This document shows positions 36,640-47,934 of a stretch of 64,000 bases of DNA, piece by piece. The DNA lies in assembly GCF_910592395.1 (NCBI RefSeq), contig NC_088319.1, positions 13,890,001 to 13,954,000 of the forward strand, given 5' to 3'. This DNA is from Lineus longissimus. Taxonomy: Eukaryota > Nemertea > Pilidiophora > Heteronemertea > Lineidae. The position numbers and the translations under genes are program-made. Each line of letters starts with the position of its first letter. Positions within the stretch are counted from its first letter, which is position 1. The notes below the pieces were generated by a model. That model saw only the letters and a program-made list of their open reading frames with translations, ran no database searches and had not been told where the DNA came from.

Positions 36640-36960
36640 TCATATGTTGCGTCTGCATTGGTGTGGTGCAGACATTTCCTAATGAGCTGCTTACGGCTGT
36701 AATTCATTATTAGCCTTCAACGTAATGCGTGCGATGTCGTATTTGAAATTGCACCAGATGTTTTATTACACCTCGTACAAGGGGAATTCGCTTAAAAACT
36801 CAAGAGTTTGCTCATGTGCGATGATGTACGTGTTGCAGACATTCCCTAATAAATGGCAGAAACTAGGTCGTCATTAGTCTACAACGTGGAATGCGTAAGA
36901 TGTCATTTTTCGAAATTGCACCCGATATTTCATTACACCTCGAACAAGTAAAAACGTGTT
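36640..36960. repeat. Degenerate tandem duplication, 167-bp unit
   Basis: Two adjacent units share TGCAGACATTYCCTAAT (36667 and 36834) and GAAATTGCACC followed by TTTCATTACACCTCG-type sequence (36745 and 36912), both at a constant 167-base offset. Many substitutions mean the duplication is old. Confidence 0.7.
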
Positions 36961-37956
36961 TACTTGACTCTGTACGCGGCAAATGCATTTTCATTACCGG
37001 TAAAATGATTGATCAATTTGCACTGGCAAACACTACCTTCGTCGGGATTTTAATGAAAATGTCGACACGATGATAGGGCAATAAAGAGTGCAATGTTTTG
37101 GCCAAGTTGTGTACAAACCAAGAGTATGAACTATTGAAACTCCCCGAGCTATATTTCGTGGTATAACCCCATAAATAAAGTCAGTTGTAAAGCTGCTCTC
37201 GTGGACGTGGCGTCCAAAACATTTTGTTTATTAGTGATTTCAGATTAACCTATGTTTATTCGCCGTGTTTGTCTGTAACTACGAGCAAATATACTTGGTC
37301 ACGATATCAAACGAAGAGCAAGCATTTTAGTTGGAGGTTCGATCCCCGCACTTGAAAACGTAACGGCTCGTGATTGGCTCCTTTCTATTTACTATTCCGG
37401 TGAGGGCTGCAGAAATGATCGCTTCCGATTGGTTTAGAGGAAAAAAATTAGAGAAATATCCGCAGTCTCTTCCATTTCGAAGCAATCTGAACTAGAATTC
37501 ACTAAAAAAGCTGATAGTTGTTGTTGAACATTCCTCATTTATCAAGATGGTTCATCATCAGTGCATTGCGTGATAGTGATAATCGTTAATTATCGGTAAT
37601 GCCGACAATACGTGCACCAAATCCACGAGAACTCGGTGACAGTAACAGAGTGCGAGTTCCATTCGCTATCTCTTCTGCTGAAGCGATGATAAATGACAAA
37701 AGTTTTTAAAAAGGTCATGACTGTAATGACACTTTATTTCGGTGCTCCTGCGAGAAATTGATAGATTTGACACTGAGATTGATGGTCGTAATGTTTGCGA
37801 AATGATGGCGGCGTGGTTGTATACGATTTTTCAAACAACTGTTAACGGTAGTAGTAATAAATCAACTGATGAGACTATGGATAGGGCAGACGAAACAACC
37901 AGGCAATAACACCGTTACCATTCATATTTCACTTATTTTTGGGGGTAGATTTTGCA
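36961..37956. other. Non-coding stretch
   Basis: No gene is recognised. A B-box-like GGTTCGATCCCC near 37336 has no matching A box. A phrase near 37600 (GCCGACAATACGTGC) resembles one near 39965, suggesting dispersed decayed repeats. Confidence 0.3.
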
Positions 37957-38335
37957 AATGTTTACATAACAATGACGTGACTATGTTTTTCGAATCGATT
38001 AGTACACTCTGATTACCTGTTGAAAGCGATGGATCGGAGGAGTTAAAAAAATCCCATTTGTTATATAGGTGCTAAATTTTAGTTCATATCGCCAATGTAT
38101 ACATACTGGCGTGACTATGTATTGTGTTTCAAATCGAATTGTACACTATTCGAATGTAATGGATTACCTGATGAAAGCGGCGGAGGCCAGGGAATTATCA
38201 TTTGTCATATGCTTGCAATTTAGTTGAGAATAATTTTGCTAATGTTTACATAGCATGACTGTGTACTGCATTTCAAACTGAACTGTACGCTAATGGAATG
38301 GATAACCTCATCAAAGACATAAAGTAATTGAATGA
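37957..38335. repeat. Degenerate tandem repeat, three units of about 137-147 bp
   Basis: AATGTTTACATA-like phrases at 37957, 38094 and 38241 are each followed by a GTGACTATG-like phrase, CGAATYGWWTNGTACACT-like sequence and then GATTACCTGWTGAAAGCG-like sequence. Identity is low but the order is conserved in all three. Confidence 0.65.
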
Positions 38336-39522
38336 ATGTTATCGTGCTTATCTAAAAGATAGAAATTGCGGCAGCTATCATATCGGTGGTATAACATCAA
38401 ACTGTTATATCTTATTCCTTATCAAAAAGTATTAAACTGAACGTCGTGATATTTGGGTGGTCGTTGGCTCCGGTCAGCGTAGCTGCAATCCAACCTCGCG
38501 TGAGAAATTGGCGAAGGAGCATAGTGACTTGGGACGAGGCAGCCACGCATCTGATTTAGCATTTATGGCCACATGGCATGTTCACATCAGTAGGATATCG
38601 ACATTCTAATAGGCGGACTGAATTTTACTACACAGGAAGGCGCGTGGTTTTATTAGGCTTCTGCTCACAATCATTTACGTAAACAGTATTTTTAAGTTTT
38701 CTGTCCGAATGTTTTTCAGCTCAAAGATTTACTTTCATCTGACAAAATTACAGCATATTTCTTGCCAAATGCCTGGATTTACGGCTAAGATTTTTCTGTG
38801 GCATTTGCTAACAATTTGAGTTGCGTTCCAAAGCATAATTTTTTCCCGAAGTAACAACACACCTGTACGTTCTTAAAAATCCAGGAGTAAAACCTACTAT
38901 TATAGCAAAGGCGTTTTGCCTACGATCTTTTCGTAATAAACAAAATTCTTCGGTAAGAATCTGCCACGAATGCATTGCTGCGTTTCTCAAAGTGACCAGA
39001 TTACGTTCGCAGCTGCTGCCAAGGTTGAAGCGAGCAGAGTCCTTTTTTCATCAAGTGATGTTCCATTGCATAACTAAGTTCGAATGCAGTGTTTTTCACG
39101 GGTGGAGAAAAAACTTGAATTTTCCTTTTTATGCATTTTCATTGACATTTCCTCCTGTGACGTTATAGGGTTTCCTGTCGAATTTTATACTTTCTGTAAC
39201 TTTATTTCTTTGAGATACAATTATGATGAAGTAATGCGCTGTCGCGTGGATATCAGATGGAGTTACAGAACTGACACTGTTCAACTCAAAAGCTCCAAAA
39301 AATTCAAAGCAATGGATACAGCTGAAACACCAATACCACTGATCTCATGCACGGAGATCTGAACGTCGATGTGGTAGACAAAAACATCTATTTCTGGGGG
39401 TTTGGTTTTTTTAAGTTGAGAATATTTCATCCCGGCAATATTTGCTAGAAGCTGGACAAAAGGTACATAAAGTAAGATCCAGATCGTTTGGCTTTCCATT
39501 TCGGTCCCTCCAATGAACTCAT
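38336..39522. other. Non-coding stretch
   Basis: No gene or repeat is recognised. Frames up to 92 codons (39084-39362, plus) have no visible domain. Confidence 0.3.
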
Positions 39523-39676
39523 AGTTAGAAATAAGATACTAGTAGAAATAAGGTACCAGTAGAAATAAGGTACTAGTAGAAATAAAGTACTAGTAGAAAT
39601 AACGTACCAGTAGAAATAATGTACTAGTAGAAATAACGTACTAGTAGAAATAAGGTACTAGTAGAAATAAATACAC
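39523..39676 (+). repeat. Minisatellite, nine copies of a 17-bp unit
   Basis: The unit AGTAGAAATAAGGTACT repeats at 39541, 39558, 39575, 39592, 39609, 39626, 39643 and 39660, preceded by an 18-base variant at 39523. Variation is almost confined to two positions (AGG/AAG/ACG/ATG and ACT/ACC). Most units contain the near-palindrome GTACTAGTAG. Confidence 0.95.
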
Positions 39677-39739
39677 CAGCTTTTCAACAGCAGACGATTC
39701 ACAAGATTACTTACTCCACCGATAATCTTATTTCCATTC

Positions 39740-39970
39740 TCATTGACTTTAATCGAAGTGCCACCATCGGCATTTTAGCGTGCCTTGTATGCAGATTATT
39801 GCCAAATACGTTGATTCTCGCTTGTAGGGACCACAAAACTACACAAGAAATGCAAATTCGCATCGACGGCAATCAACTTTAAGTGCCACCAACGTCTTTT
39901 TTATCGTGTTCAGTTCAATTTCCGGCAGAATGTGTCGCAAGATCGATCAGCAAATTGATTTTCGATAATG
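39740..39970. repeat. Degenerate tandem repeat, about 125-bp spacing
   Basis: ACTTTAA followed by AGTGCCACCA and a T-rich GTG ending occurs near 39747-39780 and again near 39876-39908. Copies are much decayed. The following GATAATGTTGACAAAACGTGC resembles a phrase near 37595. Confidence 0.45.
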
Positions 39971-40920
39971 TTGACAAAACGTGCGTTTATACCGCAAACA
40001 CTCAATGACAGTGGTGGTTTGTTTTTGCCGGCAGATTTGTGTTTCAACAGCCAGTCAGCAACCATCGGCGCGAACGGTTTTTTATTGTTATTGCAATGAT
40101 AGTAATTGGAGCTGAATTAAGGAGGGCATGCTATTCAGGACGTGATTATGGAAGTACGGCTCTCCTAATAGAGAGGTTAGATGAGATGACAATCACTAGG
40201 ATCGATCGCGCAATAAAACATGAGTTTTGCAATAAAAAGCCATGGTGATGACAGCAGGATGAAGATGGGCTCATCGAGCTGCAGTTAGCATCGCTAGGGC
40301 AGATTAGGTGCGGCGCTGTCTGACGTTTATGCAATCGCAATCCTTGAGATTTACAGATGCCACAAATCAGACAACGAAAGTGTTGGTGATTTATTATCGA
40401 CAGCAGACATGATAGACATAGATACAATGTAGATCCAATGTTTGAGGTTTTGATACAGAAGTGGGGGTATACTGGTTGTCTCACCAAGCACCGAAAAGGT
40501 GGAGCTAAGATTTAGGCCAAAAGCGGAGGCGCGGCCAACAAGGTCCTTGGCGAAATAACAGCTCCATCCGAGCGCTGTTTGCGTGGTGAGGCAACGACAC
40601 CTCCAGTTCAGTATCACTTTCTATCATTGATAAATGTTAGGCATAGTCCACCGAGCATCTGCTTACGACACTAACCAAACAACTAAATGATATGATATCT
40701 CACTTCTAGCTTTGAGGTAAATTATATCAGACGGTTAATGAAAATTTTATTACGAAACTTCATGAATAAACGATGTCCCAGTTGAAAATGCTTTGATGGT
40801 CGTGTCCAATTTCACGCATTCTCAAAACGTGTTTTTCCGGCAGTAAACATGTAGCTGATGATGGGGAGGTGAATCAAAGCAAAATCGTCTCGGGTAATGT
40901 TCTTGTTATACATTATATCA

Positions 40921-41175
40921 GATTGCAGGGCTACATAAAACTCAATAATTTAGTACAACATTTAGAAAAATTGAATTCATCATCTTCGCACATTTCTTCC
41001 AACCCGACCTCAAATAACGTTCAACTTATTTATTAGAATTACAGGGCCACAAAAAACTCAACATTTAACAAGAGCGTTCCAGCAAAATCAATGTACGCAT
41101 CCTGCACATTTCGTTGAAAAAAGCCAGGCTCCGGTGTTAAGCGCCATCATTATCCGACATTACAGAACCAAATTA
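40921..41175. repeat. Degenerate tandem repeat, about 116-121-bp spacing
   Basis: GATTGCAGGGCTACATAAAACTCA at 40921 matches AATTACAGGGCCACAAAAAACTCA at 41037, and a weaker third copy starts near 41157. Each is followed by an ATTTA stretch and then a CGCACATTTCNT phrase. Confidence 0.6.
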
Positions 41176-41689
41176 CCACCAAATCACTGCCAATGATTCG
41201 ACTGCCGCAGTTGAGATTGTTGAAGTGGATTTCAACCAGTCATTAGTGTGGCAGGGTTTAAAATCTGACTGAAGTCTTATCTTTTTTAACTACTAAGCAT
41301 CGGCACGTCTTAATGTTAAATTAGAGGCCATGTCATGGTGGTAAAGCTGCTTTGTGTAAGACGGAAGCTGCATTTTTTTGTGCTTTGAGGGAAATTATTT
41401 TTGATTAGGACGTGTTACATTGTGTAACCATGGTGGCCAATTCAAGCAGTGAGTGATATTAGGACCGCCTCACCACAGTACTACTTCCACCATGACTACT
41501 GCGCCGGAGTGTCGTGTGAAAGATCCTGGCGACGAGCTCTTTGGTATTCTCCGGTGTATTTCCGCGCAAACAACGTGTAATGTACATCAACATGCACACA
41601 TTAGCCGTTTACAACAAATATTAGTGAGACGACGCCTCGAATTAAACCTAGCGAAAATAAATCAGTGTCTCCCTTGAGGATTGAGCCAT

Positions 41690-42060
41690 CAGTGAAGCCT
41701 TACGATAATTGTAGATCTTCCCATTCTCATCAGTGAGGATTTATTACTGGCTATTAATAAAAGTTGCCAATGGATTAGTGCAGATGGCTATAACATCTAC
41801 AATTGTTATTTCAAATTTAGACCCTTGTCAACACTGCAGCACCCTGACAACCAAGAATGATATACGGCCATGATTACCAGGATTATTACCACATGTAATA
41901 CCAGTTGCAAATGGATTAACACACTGACTGAAATTAACAGCTAACAGGCAACATGCAGATATCGTTACCACGAATTTACATCATTGATCATCAATCTGGC
42001 ACTACGATAATCAACGACCCATTCGGCATTTCATGACCACGGCTAATGCGGTACTTATGT
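41690..42060. repeat. Degenerate tandem repeat, about 141-bp spacing
   Basis: AGTTGCCAATGGATTA (41762) and AGTTGCAAATGGATTA (41903) head similar stretches containing TTACCA and TTACTGG-like phrases and ending in TACGATAAT-type sequence. The copies are old and partly lost. Confidence 0.5.
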
Positions 42061-42433
42061 CCACAATAAAAACTGCTTCGTCTTCTCCTCGCCTCCTGAT
42101 GAAAATTTAAACAAGCGATTAAATCAAGCATTGAACGTAACTCATGCAGTTAAATCTGTCCACAGCAATAAAAATCGCACTCTGGTAGAGTGTACCAGAC
42201 AATTAACTTCATTTTTAATGTGTCTGGGACACCAGCGAGATTTAATGTGTTGAAAAACGTAATATATGTCTCATTGAATTAAAATCTTTCGGGCCTACAA
42301 ATTTAGTGGGTGGATTTAATCATATTCAACAATGTGCAATGATATACAGAATGGAAAGAGTTTTTGATTAGACGAAACTCTAATATGTTAAAAATATATT
42401 TGGCAGATATTAGATGCTATTGGGCTCCCGACC

Positions 42434-42824
42434 TTCTTCTTCTTCTTCTTCAGCGTTCGCTCTGCACTTGGAGGGGTCATTCTCCTAGGAGTAATCCTCC
42501 TCTAAGGCGGGATGAGCGTATCCTGCGTCCCACTACGGCTACGGTTAGGCGCCTATTCGGTTTATTGGCCTAGTGGTCCGACTTTGGCGAGCTACTCATG
42601 TTTCTCACTTAGTGAGGTCTTAGCTTGCCCTGGCATAGACACCAGGTACAAGGAACCTTGTTTTTGAGTCTCATTCGAAGGACTGCAGTGAAGAGCCAGG
42701 AATTTTAGTTCCTTTAAAGCCACGCCGGTTCATCCAGACATACGATCCTGGGTTCTCCCCGGGATCGAACCCGGGCCCTATTGCGTGGTAGCCAGCAGTG
42801 TAAACCACTAGGCCATGAGGCTCC
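42434..42824 (-). mobile_element. tRNA-derived SINE, about 391 bp, with perfect 14-bp target-site duplication
   Basis: The element is flanked by TTGGGCTCCCGACC at 42420-42433 and again at 42825-42838, a perfect duplication of the insertion site. On the minus strand it starts GGAGCCTCATGGCCTAGTGG, giving an A box (TGGCCTAGTGGTTTA, 42815-42801). A B box follows (GGTTCGATCCC, 42771-42761), so RNA polymerase III could transcribe it. A central body of about 300 bases follows. The 3' tail is (GAA)n, read as repeated CTT on the plus strand at 42434-42450. The GAA tail should match the partner LINE that mobilised it. The acceptor stem does not close, so this is not a tRNA gene. Perfect flanking repeats indicate a fairly young insertion. 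Confidence 0.93.
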
Positions 42825-42838
42825 TTGGGCTCCCGACC

Positions 42839-45800
42839 AAACCTGCGAACTCACAAGAAAACGACAGGTAAAAAGACAGTCCTGTTCCGGATCATTCTGG
42901 AACAATAACATGATATGAATTGACGATTATTCTTATCTATCCGTATGTTGACAGGAGACATGACAGACGTCACGTGATCACGATATCATTATCTGCCGTA
43001 CGGCAATGACTTCTCTTCCGTTTCCGGCATCTTATCTGTGAGCGAATCAGAGCCGATCTTTCAGACCCATGCTAGTTCCCAAGATGATGACAACCACAGA
43101 AATAACACTGTGGTCTCACTAGCCAGTGCAATGGCCGGGCCTACCTGGCTCCACAAATGGCGCGACGTCATTTCATGCATACCCCTGTTCAAGTGGCTGT
43201 CGACCTTGCAGTATATCACTCTCACACATAAACCTATACATTTCTGAATAGCTTGTCGCTTCTAGAATACATCTGGCCAGCTTTCATTGTTATCAAGTAA
43301 TTCAGTCATGAGAACATGGGGGCAGCACAATACATGAGACACCCTGTACATCGATGAGAATTTGGAAAATTTCACCTTGCCGCCTTATAACTTGACGATT
43401 AACATGGATGGTGAAATAATATTTTTATAAACTTCTACTTATCACCTTGAGAAAGCAAAATAATAACAATTTTAAATTTTGATACCAAAATAGGGTGTCG
43501 TTGCGGCTTTTCTTTGAGCATTTTGACCGCGAAGTCTCACCTTGAGAACATGTGCACTCTGACAGGAACCAGTTCATGTCAACATCCGATTGAGCTATAC
43601 ATAGCATGCGAGGCCTGGTCACTGCGGACGTGCACAGAAGAAGCTGATATTTTCCTCAAATAATCGTCAGAGCTACCTCTTCACAAAATACCCAGGACAC
43701 CGACATTTGAACATGCAGCAATAGCGATATGATAGGCTCATCTGTATCCATGGTAATCGCCTGAGATTGAAGAACTTTTTTTTTAAGGGGGACCAATGTT
43801 GACCTGATCACCACTGGCTAGTGAGACCTATACCAGGTGGAAGGTTTCATTGAGGCTAATGAGGGACGAGGTAGACAAAGAATGCTTGTCTGTAGCAAAA
43901 GGGCAGCGGATGTGAAGATCAATGTCCTTCCGATCAGTTGGTGGATAGAGCGCGGTTTTTCTGACATTCCACCGGTGTCCTTGAGACCGGCTGGGTTCTA
44001 ATGATTGGTGATGTCGGTATGATAACTTGATGCCCTCCCGGGCTAATTTTTCTGGGCTCAATCCTCATCCCTTCATCCCTTCATACTATGCCTGGCCATT
44101 GCCTACAAATCACTCAATTTCTCCCCTGATGAAAACAAATGACACAAATCCCGTCTGAGACTGATGCAATCAATGACCACTGATTCGATATGGAGTATGA
44201 GCTTATTGGCTTTAGAAAACACTTCCATGTAATGGATGTAATACCGCGTGTAACAACGTCCATCATCAAGTAGAAACAAAACACTTCGCTGTAATACATT
44301 TACGCCGCACCCGATGTTACAATGAGCTGAAGCTATTACAAAGAAGGAATTGCCAGTATGTGATCAGGAAGCCAAGTAAATAGCAGAAGAGGAAGACAGG
44401 AGAGCGCATTTGATGTTTTTTAGTTGTCTGCCTTCTTGTTACACGACAATCCTTTCCGGCTCGTTAAGTAGGGTTTTTTCTGATGACATCTTGTTAGGTT
44501 TCCCCTTTTGATGGCAGCAATCAGTAGCATACATGAGCAAATGAACGCGACTCTACAGACTCATATTTTTCAGTAACCCTCATACAAATATCGATAGTGC
44601 TGCTGAACTATAGGATAAACGCCTATCGGCCACTTTTGGAACATAAATCGGGCCAACCACGCTTCCGTCTGTATCTCCCTAAGGGATTTTGTCCAACAGT
44701 ATCCATAGAAATCGATTCGACAAAACAATAATCCATCCTCGCATGCCTGCCCTATCGAATGTCAACAAAACGCCGAGATCATTCAATATCAGTCTGAGAC
44801 GAGACCGTTGAAGTCTCAGACAGACACCAATAGCTGAAGCAGCCGAATTCAAAGCAATATCGGATATTTTCCTGTCACCTGATCGGTTACCGGCCTATAT
44901 TTGCCCCGAAGTAACGCAGAACACCACTCCGCAAAAAGATTCTTCCCTGAGCGTAGAAAACAACAAAAGGACAGCCTGTTTACCGTGGAGGGAAAGCCAT
45001 ATAACAGTCACAACTAGTTCATAAGGTTTCTCCTCGAGTCGTTCTTGTGATCACTAGGGCAAAACAGAAACATCGTCTAATTCGACTCTTATTGCACACT
45101 CTGCAACATATAGGGCATAATCCTCCAATACCACTGGGATCAGATTCTTGGGAGCTAAAGAAATGGTATCACGCCGAACACGATGATGGTGGATTTCTTT
45201 TCTTTTGTACGCTTTTCATGCTAGGTGGAATCGAGAGGTCATAATCTAGATATCAAAATATAACGATAATCAAGCAGAGAAAGATAAACCAAACAGATAA
45301 TGGAGAAAGAATGAAGAGGCAACCCTATACTGGAGCAAGAGCCGATTATCGAGAAAGTAACATAAAACATATATCAGACGACCTACAGAATGCTAAAAAG
45401 GCAATTTTGTCATATTCTGTTAAAAGCAAAGCAACCACTTCATATTAAGAAGCCTTTAATATTTGAAAAGGAGACATAGACAACATTCTCTGACGGTAAC
45501 TGCGTAAGTATACCGTAAAAAAGACATGCCTGATGTAGATAAGCATTTTCTAATTGTATATTGAAAATTGGTTTTTTTTTCATAAGATATCATACTGACA
45601 CAGGATAAAAATGGGAAATAAAGTAGTCAGCTCACATAGAAATATGAAGTAAACATAAAAAGCGTACTCAAGAAAAAATGATTAAAATGGTGATCCGCTT
45701 TCAGATTGAAAGCGAGTCGTTAAGTAAACTATTCTCCTCAATGTTTCATCTAATTACAGAATGAATGCGGCTTCCTTAAACGAGCAGATTTTCTGTTAAA

Positions 45801-46959
45801 TCAGTTTTTCTCCTGTTTGAACTATTTTTCTGAAAGACTTTTTTTCCCCAAAATGTTTTAAATATATTATAAACATGTGCGAAATAAACGAGCTATTCAT
45901 TATTTCTTAGCAGGCACAAATCATTGGCAGGAAACCTTTCCCGTAGCCCGTAGCCCTATAACACGATATTATGCTGAAGATATTGCCAGTTTTGTCGTAC
46001 ATGCAGTATATAGGGGTTAATTGAGCTCGCCTCGACGCAGCGCGTCGCCAATGCATCGAACCGGACAAACATGGCAAAGTGATCGTTTCGCAGAGGGCCC
46101 CCTTGGCTCCAGTCGGAATTAAAACCGGAATAGCATGATAACAATCTGAATTGTGATTTCAAACCGGAGCCTTGGCGAGGAACACGGCAATTTGAATCCA
46201 CGGTTACTCTACATGATTGGGCAATGTACTGCACTGCCAATGCATCCGCCTCTACTATTGTCTATGCACACGAACCGTGCTCAGTCTTGAAAGTAGAAAC
46301 CGTAAGGCAAGACCGAGCAAATACTAGCACAATCTGATCACGGCAAACAGTTGATTTACCATGGGGTGTGTGTTCCTGCGGATGGTGTCCCAACGGAAAT
46401 AACCCGATATGTACTTGTTAGATTGAAGATGGCCGTACATGGGGAAAGGTCTGTATAGGTGAGAACTTGGTCTCGTATTCAGTTACGAGGTGAAAATTTC
46501 CTGGTTTAACGCTCCATTGCGCTGTTTCTTGAACAGCTCTCTTGTCCAAAGGCTGTTAAAGGGACCAGACGAGCATTAGTTATGTTGGCTTCGCATACGA
46601 AACTGGCTTCCAATATGATCGTTGATACTAAAAACAGGATTATTGAAAAATTCATTTGCAATAAACGGCACCTAAGCACAAATAAGGAGAGGCATTTCCA
46701 ACCACTTGATAAACACTGGTAAACAAGACTAATTGGAGATCAGCAAAATACGCTATACAATACTAGTAATTTCCTCATACTGATAGTGTGGTGGGAGGGA
46801 GCGAATTGGGGCGGCCTGGGTATCATTCTTTGTATCATCCTCCACTGTACAGGGCTATCTGAGCAAGGATCAATGGGAACAATGTCAAATGAGGCCTAGA
46901 CTTTTATTCACGATGGTTATCCTTTCGATACATCAGATCTCTACGGAATAGACCCTTAC
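42839..46959. other. Non-coding stretch
   Basis: No gene is recognised over 4.1 kb. The minus strand at about 46140-46240 has weak tRNA-like phrases (GCATTGGCAGTGC and GTGGATTCAAAT) that could be a very old SINE head. The 45200-45700 interval is strongly A-rich. Confidence 0.3.
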
Positions 46960-46999
46960 CTCCTGGTTGTGCGATGACTCTTTTAGCATGTCGACTTAC
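46960..46999 (-). CDS. Candidate 40-base microexon
   Basis: A long pyrimidine tract (TTTACTTCTATCTTCCTTAG) is followed on the minus strand by 40 bases and a GTAAGGG donor. Only the phase-0 frame is open, giving VSRHAKRVIAQPG plus one trailing base. Both splice sites are good. The peptide is too short to assign. Its phase fits the candidate first exon at 50489-50530 upstream and the microexon at 22481-22519 downstream. Confidence 0.3.
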
Positions 47000-47870
47000 C
47001 TAAGGAAGATAGAAGTAAACAAAGGATTAGGCAACACTTGTACATGTACTTTGCGCAGTTTATGCACAACAGACCTTTTAGGAATATCGTTCTTCTGGGA
47101 AGAAAATAAATTCTAAAAAATAAAAATAAATCGTAAAACTACAAAACGTTCCGTTTGGAATCCGCTGTGTATCGCACGAATGTGAGAGATGCTTGCAATG
47201 GAATGGCATTAAGCCTTGAAAAAGGCAAAACAAAAAAAAGTTTCCGTAGTACAGCAAAAAAAACCAACGTGTGTGTATAGAAGAGGACTTGGCCTTGGAC
47301 ATATTGTATGAGCACGGACTGTCAATATTGAGTCTAGATCTGACAGAGACCTTACAAAAAGCAATATCAACCAATCTATCTCCAGATTTTCCTAAAATAA
47401 GCCATCCTTATATTCCTGTTGTGTTTTCTATATCAAGCGATAAAGATCGCTTTTTTTCTCCGATAGTCACGACCTCGTAAGCCGCCTGTTATACCGTGTC
47501 TTTTTTAATCCTAAACCATCTATTGATTGCGTCCATATTAGCCTTCTCATATTATGAATACGGTATTTATTTTTTTCCCAGGTATCATAACCTTTAAGAG
47601 CCTGTGATATCCACTAAACATAGATCGATGTCTGTCATTGTGTGTCACACCAAGGCTTGCGTAGTTAAGGGGTCTTATACCGGGCTTTGACTATCGACTC
47701 TGTCCTAACATTACTAGACTGGAATGAAGAATGAAAGGAAATTTCCCACAGATCCACGGAAACTCTTTTACTGTACCACAGTCATTATGAGACAATTTGG
47801 CCAGTGGTAAAAAGACGCAAGCTTTCTCTGACCAGGGCTTTTTCATAGCTAGGATGAATTTCCAGAATTC
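47000..47870. other. Non-coding stretch
   Basis: No gene or repeat is recognised. Confidence 0.3.
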
Positions 47871-47934
47871 TTCCTGCAGTATTATACTGCAGGAATTGTC
47901 ATATAAAAAGAGATTGGACAATTATTGTCCAATC
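47871..47934. repeat. Two adjacent perfect palindromic hairpins
   Basis: TTCCTGCAGTA (47871-47881) and its perfect inverse (47885-47895) surround TTA. Sixteen bases later GATTGGACAA (47912-47921) and its perfect inverse (47925-47934) also surround TTA. Two perfect hairpins with an identical three-base spacer are unlikely by chance. The same local peptide (CSIILQE) appears on both strands because of this symmetry. Confidence 0.9.

Noticed and set aside
37321-37360. B-box-like GGTTCGATCCCC suggesting a tRNA or SINE
   Set aside because: No A box at the right distance and no stem pairing.
39721-39780. Short protein-like minus-strand segment before a GTAAGT donor near 39712
   Set aside because: No acceptor exists between the upstream TAA and the segment, and the DNA belongs to a degenerate repeat.
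46140-46240. Weak tRNA-like phrases on the minus strand
   Set aside because: The A and B boxes are too degenerate, with no tail or target-site duplication.
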